A stretch of DNA of 64,000 nt from Fulvimarina pelagi HTCC2506. GTDB lineage: Bacteria > Pseudomonadota > Alphaproteobacteria > Rhizobiales > Rhizobiaceae. Where the stretch lies: contig NZ_DS022272.1 of assembly GCF_000153705.1 (NCBI RefSeq), positions 662,195 through 726,194 of the forward strand, given 5' to 3'. The position numbers were made by a program, and so were the translations under genes. Below the pieces are notes generated by a model that made no database searches, was not told the origin of the DNA, and was given only the letters and a program-made list of their open reading frames with translations. Positions 30,520-39,470 of the stretch are shown piece after piece; the first letter of the stretch is position 1, and each line of letters starts with the position of its first letter.

Positions 30520-32123
30520 GCCTAATTTCAAAATTCGCGACCGTTGGCGGCGCGACCATGGTCAGCCGTGTATTCGGGTTCGGCCGCGAAATGCTGATGG
30601 CTTCGGCGCTGGGCGTTGGACCGGTGGCGGACGCCTTCAACCTTGCTTTCCGGTTTCCGAATCTCTTTCGCCGCCTTTTCGCGGAAGGGGCGTTCAACGC
30701 GGCTTTCATTCCGCTCTTCTCGCGCTCGCTCGAGGAAGAGGGAGAAGCGGGCGCTCGCAGGTTCGCCTCCGAGGTCTATTCGACCCTCTTTGCGATCCTC
30801 ACCGTCTTCACGATCCTTGCCTGGATCTTCATGCCCTTCCTGGTGCAAACGATCATCGCGCCGGGTCTCGCCTTTTGCGTCGACGAGGAGGGCGGCGCGG
30901 AAGCCATATCGTGCGCGGCCCGCTTCGACCTGACGGTCAGCCTCTCGCGCATCATGTTCCCTTATCTCGCCTGCATGTCCCTGATGGCGATGGTTTCGGG
31001 GATCCTCAACTCCTTCCGTCGCTTCTTTGCCGCCGCAGCCGCGCCGACCGTTCTCAATTTCGTGCTGATCGGCGTCATCGGCTATGCGATCGTCGCCGGT
31101 TACGACAAGCCGTCGACCGGTTATTTGATGAGCTGGGGCGTGCTCGCCTCGGGCCTGCTGCAGCTTGCGATCGTTGTCGTCGCAATGCGCCGCGCCGGCT
31201 TCAACGTCTCGCTCCGTATGCCGAAATGGACGAATGGACTGAAGCGATTGTTGATCCTGGCTGGGCCCGCCGCTTTGATCGGCGGTATTACCCAGATCAA
31301 CCTTTTCGTCGGTCAGGCGATCGCCTCTTTCAAACCGGGTGCGGTCTCAATCCTGCAATATGCCGACCGGCCATACCAACTGCCGCTCGGCATGGTAGGT
31401 GTCGCGATCGGTGTCGTCCTCCTGCCCGAACTCGCGCGTTCGCTCAAAGCCGGGCGGCTGGCCGAGGCGCAGCATACTCAGAACCGCTCGCTCGAATTCG
31501 CGCTCTTCCTCACCGTACCGGCGGCGGTCGCGCTTTTCATCATCCCGGAGCCGATCATCCGCGTCATCTACGAGCGCGGCGAGTTCGATCCGTCCTCGAC
31601 CCCTGCGGTGGCCGCCGTCCTCGGCCTTTATGCTCTGGGCCTGCCTGCCTTCGTCATGATGAAGGTGTTCCAGCCTGGCTATTTCGCACGTGAGAATACC
31701 CGAAGCCCGATGATCGCGACCATGATCTCGGCCGGCGCCAACATCGTCCTCTCGCTCGTCCTGTTCCAGATCATTGCCGAACAGGGCATTGCGCTGGCGA
31801 CGACCATTGCCGGCTGGCTCAACGCAGGTCTGCTTTTCTGGGGCCTTTACCGAAAGGGGCTCTGGGAGATCGACGGCCAACTCATGAAGCGCTCGGCGCT
31901 GGTGCTGCTCAGCGCAGGCCTGATGGGCTTGTCTCTCATTGCCATGATGTGGGAGCTCGGTGACTGGCTGAACCCGAGCGATCCGGTCTCGACACAGATC
32001 GCCGCGATCCTGGTCCTCGTCCCCGTAGCGATGGCAATCTATTTCGCCCTGTCGTTGCTCACAGGCGCCGCAGACCGCCGTCTGGTGTTGGGGCTTGTAA
32101 AACGGAAGCGCGTGAAGCCTTAG
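30516..32123 (+). CDS. murJ: Lipid II flippase MurJ
   Basis: Inner-membrane MOP-superfamily flippase (formerly MviN) moving lipid II to the periplasm for peptidoglycan synthesis. Product of 535 residues with about 14 hydrophobic segments. It starts MSLISKFATVGGATMVSRVFGFGREMLMASALG, with conserved ADAFNLAFRFPNLFRRLFAEGAFNAAFIP carrying the essential Arg residues, and later YADRPYQLPLGMVGVAIGVVLLPELAR. Translationally coupled to glnD by the four-base overlap. Confidence 0.96.
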   Translation: MSLISKFATVGGATMVSRVFGFGREMLMASALGVGPVADAFNLAFRFPNLFRRLFAEGAFNAAFIPLFSRSLEEEGEAGARRFASEVYSTLFAILTVFTILAWIFMPFLVQTIIAPGLAFCVDEEGGAEAISCAARFDLTVSLSRIMFPYLACMSLMAMVSGILNSFRRFFAAAAAPTVLNFVLIGVIGYAIVAGYDKPSTGYLMSWGVLASGLLQLAIVVVAMRRAGFNVSLRMPKWTNGLKRLLILAGPAALIGGITQINLFVGQAIASFKPGAVSILQYADRPYQLPLGMVGVAIGVVLLPELARSLKAGRLAEAQHTQNRSLEFALFLTVPAAVALFIIPEPIIRVIYERGEFDPSSTPAVAAVLGLYALGLPAFVMMKVFQPGYFARENTRSPMIATMISAGANIVLSLVLFQIIAEQGIALATTIAGWLNAGLLFWGLYRKGLWEIDGQLMKRSALVLLSAGLMGLSLIAMMWELGDWLNPSDPVSTQIAAILVLVPVAMAIYFALSLLTGAADRRLVLGLVKRKRVKP

Positions 32124-32143
32124 GCCGGCTCTGCTCAGCCGGC
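32124..32143 (+). terminator. Hairpin directly after murJ
   Basis: GCCGGCT-ctgctc-AGCCGGC begins at the base after the murJ stop: a perfect 7-base stem. There is no T-tract, so it is only a possible terminator or RNA-stabilising structure. Confidence 0.4.
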
Positions 32144-32201
32144 GAGGGTGAAAGTCGAGCAGACCGCTTTGATCGTCGGCCGCTTTTGGCGCGGAAGCTC
32201 A

Positions 32202-32239
32202 AAAGATCGTCATCCTTGGGACGGCGCCCGCGGATGACG
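32202..32239 (-). terminator. Terminator of the glycine betaine catabolic operon
   Basis: On the minus strand, CGTCATCC (complement of 32232-32239) pairs with GGATGACG (complement of 32208-32215), with an inner three-base GGG/CCC stem, followed by ATCTTTT. It lies about 35 bases past the etfB stop and closes the run of minus-strand genes. Confidence 0.65.
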
Positions 32240-32271
32240 GAGGAGAGCGCTTGGATGAAGCCGCTCTCTGC

Positions 32272-32997
32272 TCAGAACGACCGTATCCCGTTCCTTTCCA
32301 GATAATCGAGGATCAGCTTCGCAGCCTCTTGCGGGTCCGGCTGGACATGAAGCTTCTCGCTGGCGTCTCCAGTCGCCACACCGGCAGTTCGCATGAGGCG
32401 CGGGCGGTTGCGGTAGGGGCGTTCGGCCCAAGTCGCTGCATCTTGGGCATGCTCCGCAACAGCGAGCGAGCGGATCTCGCCGCGCCGCGAGGCGCCGTAG
32501 GCGAATACGGCCGGAGCCGGTGCAAGAGAATGGACGGTGACGATCGCCGGAAGCCGGACCGTAATCCGCCGCCGGGCGCCTTTTTTCAGCGCCTGGTCGA
32601 CGCGGATGGTACCCGCCTCGCTGCCGGCTTCGATTGCGGCGGCGTCTGCGATGATCGGCCGGTCGAGCGCTTTGGCGATCAGGTAGGGAACGAGGCCCGT
32701 GTCGAGGCCGCCCTGGCCACGGCGACCGGCAAGGACGAGATCGAACTTCTCGGCCTGCAGTCGCTCGATAAGAGCTGGAACCGGATCCGCATCGGCCGGC
32801 ATTTCGAGACATTCGACAGAAGTCAGGCCGACGCCGAGCGCCTCGCGGGTTGCATCGGTACGCTCGCCCGCATGAATGCCGACGATCTCGCCGCCGAGCC
32901 GTGTCGCAAGGCCGATCGCCTGCGATTCGAGCCGCGCAAGAGCCGGGCGGCCGGAGACCGGATGGCGGGAGGTCGAAAGAAGGACGGCGGTTTTCAT
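32272..32997 (-). CDS. etfB: Electron transfer flavoprotein beta subunit, dimethylglycine pathway
   Basis: Product of 241 residues from ATG 32997, whose ATGA overlaps the etfA stop. It begins MKTAVLLSTSRHPVSGRPALARLESQAIGLA and keeps the ETF-beta pattern (DLVLAGRRGQGGLDTGLVPYLIAKALDRPIIADA), which contacts AMP/FAD in the alpha-beta dimer. It is divergent from housekeeping EtfB (different N-terminus, no KRVVD start). With EtfA it most likely accepts electrons from DgcAB or sarcosine oxidation and passes them to the quinone pool. Last gene of the operon. In-frame upstream sequence is shadow of etfA. Confidence 0.85.
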   Translation of the reverse strand: MKTAVLLSTSRHPVSGRPALARLESQAIGLATRLGGEIVGIHAGERTDATREALGVGLTSVECLEMPADADPVPALIERLQAEKFDLVLAGRRGQGGLDTGLVPYLIAKALDRPIIADAAAIEAGSEAGTIRVDQALKKGARRRITVRLPAIVTVHSLAPAPAVFAYGASRRGEIRSLAVAEHAQDAATWAERPYRNRPRLMRTAGVATGDASEKLHVQPDPQEAAKLILDYLERNGIRSF

Positions 32998-34208
32998 GCT
33001 TTGCCTCGGCGCTCTTCGATGAGTTGCCACAAGGCGGGCATGACGAGTTGCGCATCCTGAATGATCGCCAGCCCGGAGCGCTCGACCATCTTGGCGTGGA
33101 GGTCGGTGTTCACCGCAATCACGTGATCGCAGCCGGCGATGCCCTGCAGGTGCTGCGGTGCGCCGGCGATGCCGAAGGCAAGATAGCATTCAGAGGAAAG
33201 CACTGTGCCCGAGGCGCCCACCTGAGCCGAGCGCGGCATCAGCCCGGCGTCGCAGATGACGCGCGAAGCGCCGGGCGTCGCGGTCATCACCTTGGCGAGG
33301 TTCTTGAAAACCTCGATATCGGTCACGCCATTGCCCGCGGAAACCACGAAATCCGTCTCAGACAACGAGAGTTGGGTCGGATCGCCCGGGATCGTCTCGA
33401 CGGAGAGGATCGCCGGATCGTTCAAGTCGAGAGCGGGCGCGTCCTCGATCGCGCGGGCCTCGCAGGGCGCGCCGGAATAGTTGGCGGCGCGGTCCTCGCC
33501 GAGCGTGATGATGCGCGGCGGCTCGCCATATTCCTCGGCGCGCATGCCGTTCTTGCGGCGCGCGACCTGCTTGGCGCTGAGATAGACCGCATCGGTCATG
33601 ATCGGCTCGCCGAGCGTAACAGCGAGGCGGCGCGCGAGATCGGCGCTCTCGTCGTCTTCGGCGAGGAGGATGTGTTTGGGCTGAAGCTGCTCGACCGCGG
33701 CCTTTACGCCTTCGGTTCTCAGCGACGCCGGCCTATTCGGCTCGTCACCGAGATCGAGAATGCGGTCGGCACCGGCCGGACCGAGATCGGCTGTCGCCGC
33801 GGATGCGAGGGCGACGACGGCTCCACCACCGCTGCCTGCATCGGCCAACATGCGCGCTGCACCAAGAATTTGACGGTCGAAACGCGAGAGCCGGCCCTTT
33901 GGCGTCTGCAGCACCGCGAAGACATGGAAGGCCGGAGTTTCAACGATCCGAACCTGCGGTGCCTTCGGTTCGGCGTCCTGCGTGGCCGCTCGCTTCATCA
34001 TGCGCGAGACAAGGGCCGTCGTCTGAGTGCGGTCGTAGCGCCGGCGCGGCGCGCCGAACACTTCGATGACGTCGAGTTCCGCGCGCGGATCGCGGCGCGG
34101 GCGTCTGGACGGGGAGACGAACGCCGCAAGATCAAGGCGGCGACGGGCGGTGACGGCGACCGTCTTCGCCTCGCGTTCGGCTCGGGGATCGCGTCGTGGG
34201 CGGCTCAT
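32994..34208 (-). CDS. etfA: Electron transfer flavoprotein alpha subunit, dimethylglycine pathway
   Basis: Product of 404 residues; ordinary EtfA is about 310-320. The C-terminal FAD domain is clear: ETDFVVSAGNGVTDIEVFKNLAKVM, then GASRVICDAGLMPRSAQVGASGTVL, CYLAFGIAGAPQHLQGIAGCDHVIAVNTD. The extra N-terminal ~90 residues are basic and contain the segment RPRRDPRAE twice (residues 3-11 and 36-44). Enlarged EtfA proteins are, from memory, found in dgcAB clusters of Pseudomonas too. The start overlaps dgcB by four bases and the stop overlaps etfB by four, so translation is coupled along the series. Confidence 0.85.
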   Translation of the reverse strand: MSRPRRDPRAEREAKTVAVTARRRLDLAAFVSPSRRPRRDPRAELDVIEVFGAPRRRYDRTQTTALVSRMMKRAATQDAEPKAPQVRIVETPAFHVFAVLQTPKGRLSRFDRQILGAARMLADAGSGGGAVVALASAATADLGPAGADRILDLGDEPNRPASLRTEGVKAAVEQLQPKHILLAEDDESADLARRLAVTLGEPIMTDAVYLSAKQVARRKNGMRAEEYGEPPRIITLGEDRAANYSGAPCEARAIEDAPALDLNDPAILSVETIPGDPTQLSLSETDFVVSAGNGVTDIEVFKNLAKVMTATPGASRVICDAGLMPRSAQVGASGTVLSSECYLAFGIAGAPQHLQGIAGCDHVIAVNTDLHAKMVERSGLAIIQDAQLVMPALWQLIEERRGKA

Positions 34209-36157
34209 GCGAGTTCGAGCTCCCGTTGCATGCCCTTGTTCCGGGACTTCGCGCTCTTGCCGGCCTCGACTGCATCGAGCAGAAGTTCAGCGATGTCTTT
34301 GACCTCGGCCCGGTCGCCGGTAACGCCTTCCAGCATCGCAGTGCATTGCGGACAGGCGACGGCGACGGTCTTAGCGCCGGTTTCGCGCACCTGACCCATA
34401 CGGATGTCCGGAATGCGATTGTCGCCCGGTATGTCGGTGGTCGGTGCACCGCCGCCACCGCCGCAGCACATCGACTTACGCTTGGAACGAGCCATCTCGC
34501 GGCGTTCGAGACCGAGTGCGTCTAGAAGCGTGCGCGGTGCATCGAACTCGCCATTGTAGCGACCGAGGTAACACGGGTCATGATAGGTGATCGCGTGGCC
34601 TGCGATGTGGCCTGTGGTCAGGCGGCCTGTCTCTACGAGCTCGTTGAGGAAGGCCGTGTGGTGGACCACGTCGAATTTCCCACCAAAGGCCGAATACTCG
34701 TTACGCAATGAATGGAGCGCATGGGGGTCGGCGGTGAGGATGCGTTCGAAGCCTACACTCGCGAGCGCCTCGATATTGGCTTTGGCGAGTTGCTGGAAAC
34801 TCGCCTCGTCGCCGAGGCGGCGGGCGAGATCGCCGCAGTCCCGCTCGGCCTCGCCAAGCACAGCGAAATCGACGCCGGCCTCATTGAGCAGCCGGATCAG
34901 CGCTCTCAAAGTGCGCTGTCCGCGCAGATCGAATGCCGCCTGGCCGAGCCAGAGGAGGACTTCCGTGCTCTCGCCTGCAGCAAGCGTGCGGAGACCGAGG
35001 CCCCCTGCGAAATCGGTCCGCTCGCTGAGAGGGTGGCCGTTCGGCTCGTCGGCAAGGCGTGTGTTGTCGAGAACATCGGCGCCTTTGCCTGGCACCGCTC
35101 CCATCTCAAGCGTCTGGAAGCGCCGCAGATCGATAATCGAGTCCACGTGCTCGATCATCATCGGGCATTCCTCGACGCAGGCCCTGCAGGTGGTGCATGA
35201 CCAGATCGTATCGGGGTGAACGATGCCGCCGTCACCGATCACTGCGTGATGAAGACCGATTTCGGAACCGGTCGGGCGGGCATTCGGATATGGATTGCCG
35301 GCGTAAGGGCTGCCGTAACCACCGCCGCCCGCCGCCGCGAGATCGGCGATCAGGTGCTTCGGCGAGAGCGGCTGGCCGGCGGCGAAGGCCGGGCAGGCAG
35401 CTTCGCAGCGGCCGCACTGGACGCAGGCATCGAAGGAGAGAAGTCGATTCCAGGCAAAATCGGCGGGGTCCTCCCGTCCGAGTTTGTCTCCGTCGAGGTC
35501 GATCGGCTTCAGGCTCGTCGAACGTCCTTTGGGGAGGGTCGCGTCGAAACGTTCCGGACGGGGATGAAGCGCCAGATGGGCCGCACCCGCCAGCGCATGC
35601 CGCATCGGACCGGTCGCGGCCTGAGCCGCGAGTGCCAGTCCGCCGGCAGCGGCGACGATCAGAGATAGGAGCGATAGAAAAGGAAGGGGATCGCCCAAGG
35701 CGGCGAGGAGCGAGGTCAGAAGTCCTCCTCCGGCGAAAGCCGCAAGGTAGAACGGCGTGCGCTGATACCGACCGAGGGACAGGCGAGGCAGGGCATGCGG
35801 ATAGCGGCGCTGCGCCACCAGCGCCACGCCAACCGCCATGAACGCGAAGGCCAGCGTCACGATGGTCCAGTAGAGGCGCGACGAGGCCACTGCCGGAATC
35901 AACCCGAGCAGCAGCAGGGCGCCAGAGAGTACGAGTCCGCCGGCAACCGGTACGTGCATGCGCGAGGCAGACTTGTCGCGGTCGACGACGTGATGAACAT
36001 CGACGAGATAGCGCTTGGGCATCGCTTTAACGCCGGCCAACCAGTCTACCTTGGCCGACTGTCCCAACCGCCAGAGCGCCACGCGCCGACCGATCTGCAC
36101 GGCGGCGACGAGCGCCATGGCGACGACGATGTAGGGCAGGAAAGCGGCTGCGCCCAT
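34205..36157 (-). CDS. dgcB: Dimethylglycine demethylation protein DgcB (Fe-S membrane protein)
   Basis: Membrane-anchored iron-sulfur protein of 650 residues, partner of DgcA in oxidising dimethylglycine to sarcosine. The N-terminal part has about five transmembrane segments (residues 5-30, 68-92, 95-115, 135-155, 158-182). Two ferredoxin-type [4Fe-4S] motifs follow: CVQCGRCEAACP (Cys245, 248, 251, 255) and CTTCRACVEECP (Cys321, 324, 327, 331). The C-terminal half is a CCG-type domain with HDPCYLGRYNGEFDAPR and CCGGGGG. It likely relays electrons from DgcA or the Etf pair to quinone, like heterodisulfide-reductase-type proteins. Two bases separate it from dgcA; it overlaps etfA by four. Confidence 0.9.
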   Translation of the reverse strand: MGAAAFLPYIVVAMALVAAVQIGRRVALWRLGQSAKVDWLAGVKAMPKRYLVDVHHVVDRDKSASRMHVPVAGGLVLSGALLLLGLIPAVASSRLYWTIVTLAFAFMAVGVALVAQRRYPHALPRLSLGRYQRTPFYLAAFAGGGLLTSLLAALGDPLPFLSLLSLIVAAAGGLALAAQAATGPMRHALAGAAHLALHPRPERFDATLPKGRSTSLKPIDLDGDKLGREDPADFAWNRLLSFDACVQCGRCEAACPAFAAGQPLSPKHLIADLAAAGGGGYGSPYAGNPYPNARPTGSEIGLHHAVIGDGGIVHPDTIWSCTTCRACVEECPMMIEHVDSIIDLRRFQTLEMGAVPGKGADVLDNTRLADEPNGHPLSERTDFAGGLGLRTLAAGESTEVLLWLGQAAFDLRGQRTLRALIRLLNEAGVDFAVLGEAERDCGDLARRLGDEASFQQLAKANIEALASVGFERILTADPHALHSLRNEYSAFGGKFDVVHHTAFLNELVETGRLTTGHIAGHAITYHDPCYLGRYNGEFDAPRTLLDALGLERREMARSKRKSMCCGGGGGAPTTDIPGDNRIPDIRMGQVRETGAKTVAVACPQCTAMLEGVTGDRAEVKDIAELLLDAVEAGKSAKSRNKGMQRELELA

Positions 36158-36159
36158 GG

Positions 36160-38214
36160 CTACAGGTCCTTGCAGAGCCGGAGTGCGTCGTAGATGGCAG
36201 CGTGAATGTTGCGCCCGGCGAGGACATCGCCGACGCGATAGAGCGTGAAACCGTCTCGCTGGCCTGAGCCGTTGGTTTCGTAGGGCTGTGGTTTCCCGGC
36301 GACGATGGCGTCGTTATCGACGAAGCCGGCGTTCTTCGACTTCTCTTTCAGGGCGAAATGAAGCTGATCGACGGGGTGGGTGCCGTAGTCGACCACGACG
36401 TAGTCGACGACACGCTCCTCCTCTTGATGAGTCATCACGTTGCGCAAAGCCGCGATCTTACGGTTGCCTTCGGGATATATCTCGATCAGTTCCATGTTTG
36501 GCGTCTGAATGACGCCGAGATTGTAGAGTTCGCGCAAGTGAACCGGCTGGTTGGTGCCGCCGATCTCTTCGCCGATCATCCGGTCGTGGGTGGCAAGCTC
36601 GACGAGGCAGCCCTTCTTGGCGAGGTGCTCGGCGGTCGAGGCGGCGTTGTGGTCGCCCATTTCGTCGTAAAGGAGGACGGTGCCCGACGGCTCGACCTTG
36701 CCCTCCAGAACGTCCCAGGTCGAGATCGCATGCTCCGAACCCATAGCTTCGCCCAGATGCGGTAGGCCACCGGTTGCAACGATGACGATGTCTGGCGACA
36801 ACGCGAAGATCGCCGCGTCGTCGGCTTCCGTATTCAGGCGGATGTCGACGCCAAGCTTCTGAACCTGGCCGACGAGCCAGCGCGGGATCCCAGTAAGAGC
36901 CTCGCGCCACGTCGCCTTTGCCGCCGTCAGCACCTGGCCGCCGAGCTTGTCGGTCTTTTCGAACAGGGTCACCTCGTGACCGCGTTCGGCGAGAACGCGG
37001 GCCGCTTCCAGTCCGCCGACCCCTCCGCCGACGACGACCGCGCGTTTCTTGACGTCCGCCTTCTCGATGACGTGCGGCATGGTCGCTTCGCGGCCGGTCG
37101 CTGCGTTTTGGATGCACAGCGCGTCCTTGCCGATATAGATGCGGTCGATGCAGTAGCCGTAACCGACGCACTGCCGGATATCGTCCGCCCGGCCTTCGGT
37201 AAGCTTCTTGATGAGATGCGGATCGGCGATATGCGCGCGTGTCATGGCGATCATGTCGACATGACCTTCTGCGACCGCGCGGGCGCCGGTCGCGAGGTCT
37301 GTGACGCGCTGGGCATGGAAGATCGGGATGTCGACCTCGCGCTTAACGGCCGAGGCGATCGGCAGATAGGGCGCGACGGGGAATGACATGTTCGGCAGCG
37401 ACACTGCATGGGCAATGTGATCACGCGCCTGACCGCCGACGACGTTGAGGAAGTCGACGAGGCCGCGCGAGGCGTATTCCGAAGCGATCGCGATCAGGTC
37501 TTCGGCTGTAAGGCCGCCCTTGAGAAGTTCGTCGCCTGACATGCGCATGCCGATGATGTAGTCGTCGCCGGCAGATTCGCGCATCGCGGTGAGCACCTCG
37601 ATGCCGAAGCGCATGCGGTTTTCGAGGCTTCCACCGTACTTGTCGGTGCGATGGTTCGAAAGCTGCGACCAGAACTGATCAACGAGATGTCCGTGCGCAG
37701 CGGAAATTTCGCAGCCGTCGAGACCGCCTTCTCTGGCGCGGCGTGCCGCTTGCGCGAAGTCGCGGACGATCCGGTCTATTTCTTCCTGCTCGAGTTCCTT
37801 CGAGACCGAGCGAGAGGCCGGCTCCCGCGTGACAGAGGCGGACTTCACCGGAAACCAGTTTTCCGTGTCCCACTTGGTACGTCGGCCCATATGGGTCAGC
37901 TGGATCATCAGCTTGGCGCCGTGCTGGTGCACACGGTCGGAGAACTGCTGGAAGAACGGAATGACGGAGTCGTCGGCGACCGAGATCTGGTTCCAGGGCG
38001 CGGCGGGGCTGTCCAATGAGACCGAGGACGAGCCACCGAACATCGTCAGGCCGATGCCGCCTTTGGCCTTTTCCTCATGGTAGAGCTGATAACGCTCTTG
38101 CGGCTTGCCGTCCTTGCCGAAGGAAGGAGCGTGGCTCGTCGACATGACCCGGTTGCGGATCGTCATGCCCTTGATGGTCAAAGGCTTGAGGAGAGCTTCG
38201 GCGTTGGCGATCAT
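36160..38214 (-). CDS. dgcA: Dimethylglycine demethylation protein DgcA
   Basis: Flavoprotein of 684 residues with an N-terminal old-yellow-enzyme-type FMN TIM barrel (MIANAEALLKPLTIKGMTIRNRVMSTSHAPS...; VVGGQARDHIAHAV; THMGRRTKWDTENW) and a C-terminal FAD/NAD-binding half (RAVVVGGGVGGLEAARVLAERGHEVTLFEK). A CVGYGYCID..C segment at the junction matches the [4Fe-4S] site of trimethylamine-dehydrogenase relatives. It removes one methyl group of dimethylglycine as formaldehyde or methylene-THF, yielding sarcosine. ATG 38214 is chosen over upstream in-frame codons because GGAGAG precedes it and the product then aligns with the family start. Confidence 0.92.
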   Translation of the reverse strand: MIANAEALLKPLTIKGMTIRNRVMSTSHAPSFGKDGKPQERYQLYHEEKAKGGIGLTMFGGSSSVSLDSPAAPWNQISVADDSVIPFFQQFSDRVHQHGAKLMIQLTHMGRRTKWDTENWFPVKSASVTREPASRSVSKELEQEEIDRIVRDFAQAARRAREGGLDGCEISAAHGHLVDQFWSQLSNHRTDKYGGSLENRMRFGIEVLTAMRESAGDDYIIGMRMSGDELLKGGLTAEDLIAIASEYASRGLVDFLNVVGGQARDHIAHAVSLPNMSFPVAPYLPIASAVKREVDIPIFHAQRVTDLATGARAVAEGHVDMIAMTRAHIADPHLIKKLTEGRADDIRQCVGYGYCIDRIYIGKDALCIQNAATGREATMPHVIEKADVKKRAVVVGGGVGGLEAARVLAERGHEVTLFEKTDKLGGQVLTAAKATWREALTGIPRWLVGQVQKLGVDIRLNTEADDAAIFALSPDIVIVATGGLPHLGEAMGSEHAISTWDVLEGKVEPSGTVLLYDEMGDHNAASTAEHLAKKGCLVELATHDRMIGEEIGGTNQPVHLRELYNLGVIQTPNMELIEIYPEGNRKIAALRNVMTHQEEERVVDYVVVDYGTHPVDQLHFALKEKSKNAGFVDNDAIVAGKPQPYETNGSGQRDGFTLYRVGDVLAGRNIHAAIYDALRLCKDL

Positions 38215-38335
38215 GGGTGGCGCTCTCCTGTATAGGGGCTGCTGTCGGGGGCGGGCTCTCGCGAAGGCTATCGCTGAATTCTGGAGTGGTAACCCCATGC
38301 CCTCGGGCCGTAGCCCGAGAGGAGGATGGGATAAA

Positions 38336-39448
38336 TCAACGGTCGATGACCAGATCGCTCGTCGGCTTGGAGCAGCAAAGGAGGGCCATGCCTCTGTCGA
38401 TCTCGCGCTGGCGGATACCGCCGGAGTGCTTCATGTCGACAGTGCCGGCGGTAATCGTCGATTTGCAGGTGCCGCAGAGGCCCTTCGAGCAGGAAGAGGG
38501 CACTCGGATGCCGGCGCGGCGCGCTGCTTCCATCACGGTGATGCCTTCGGGACATTCCACCGTACGCCCGGTCTTGGTGAACTCCAATTGGAACACCCTG
38601 ACGTCGGTCGTGATCGCTTCGGTCGCCTCGGCAATCTGCTCCTGCGCTTCCTCGGTGAAGGAGTCGAAGTTGAAGCTCTCCTGGTAGAAGCGGCTCATGT
38701 CGAAGCCGGCATCCTTCAGTGTCGTCTTCACGGCCTTCATGAACGGTGCCGGTCCACAAACGAATACGGTCCGTTCGGCATAGTCGGGGCAGATCACTTC
38801 CAGCTTCTGACGGTCGAAGCGGCCGCGGAAGCCATTCCAGCGCTCAAAGGGCGCATCCTGCTCACATATGAATGTCGGCTTGATCCAGTGGTTGCGCCGG
38901 CCCATGAAATCGAGCTCGTCGCGGAAGATGATATCGGCAGGCGTGCGTGCGGCGTGGATAAACTCGATGTCGGAGATCAGCGCGAGGTCGTAAGCCGAGC
39001 GGGTCATCGCCATCATCGGGGTGATGCCCGAGCCGCCAGAAATGAAGAGATATTTCGACTGCTGCATCCCGGACCAGGTGAATTCGCCCATAGGAATGGT
39101 CGCCTTCACCATCATGCCCGGCTTGAACTCGTCGTGCAGCCAGTTCGAAACGGGACCGCCCGGCACACGCTTGACGGTGATCGAAACAGTGTCGCGCCGT
39201 GAGGGCGGAGAGGAGATCGTGTAGCAACGCTGAATCGTTTCGCCGCCGATCTCGAACTCGAAGGTCATGAACTGGCCCGAGACGAACTCGAACTGGCGCT
39301 CGTTTCGGGGCGCCAGCACAAACGTCTTCACGTCGTGCGTCTCATCACGCACGGCGCGGCAGATCAGGAACTCGTCTTCCTCGGGCTCCCAACGGAAGTA
39401 ACCGGTCGGGACAGGCGACTTGTATGGCTCGGGCGTATGCGCGTCCAT
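38336..39448 (-). CDS. gbcB: Glycine betaine demethylase reductase subunit GbcB
   Basis: Ferredoxin-NAD(P)H reductase-type partner feeding electrons to GbcA. Product of 370 residues; GAAGGAGGGA before ATG 39448 is an excellent ribosome-binding site. Domains: FAD domain (about 40-145, RCYTISSPPSRRD), NAD domain (YLFISGGSGITPMMAMTR; FVCGPAPFM) and a C-terminal plant-type [2Fe-2S] ferredoxin domain with CSKGLCGTCKS (Cys320, 325, 328) and a fourth ligand at Cys358. It lies 22 bases after gbcA, the standard gbcAB order. Confidence 0.92.
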   Translation of the reverse strand: MDAHTPEPYKSPVPTGYFRWEPEEDEFLICRAVRDETHDVKTFVLAPRNERQFEFVSGQFMTFEFEIGGETIQRCYTISSPPSRRDTVSITVKRVPGGPVSNWLHDEFKPGMMVKATIPMGEFTWSGMQQSKYLFISGGSGITPMMAMTRSAYDLALISDIEFIHAARTPADIIFRDELDFMGRRNHWIKPTFICEQDAPFERWNGFRGRFDRQKLEVICPDYAERTVFVCGPAPFMKAVKTTLKDAGFDMSRFYQESFNFDSFTEEAQEQIAEATEAITTDVRVFQLEFTKTGRTVECPEGITVMEAARRAGIRVPSSCSKGLCGTCKSTITAGTVDMKHSGGIRQREIDRGMALLCCSKPTSDLVIDR

Positions 39449-39470
39449 CGATCTTCCCTCCTTCGACGCG

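Noticed and set aside
32850-34394. 514-codon plus-strand frame over etfA/etfB
   Set aside because: Antisense to the etf genes; low-complexity His/Arg/Gly translation.
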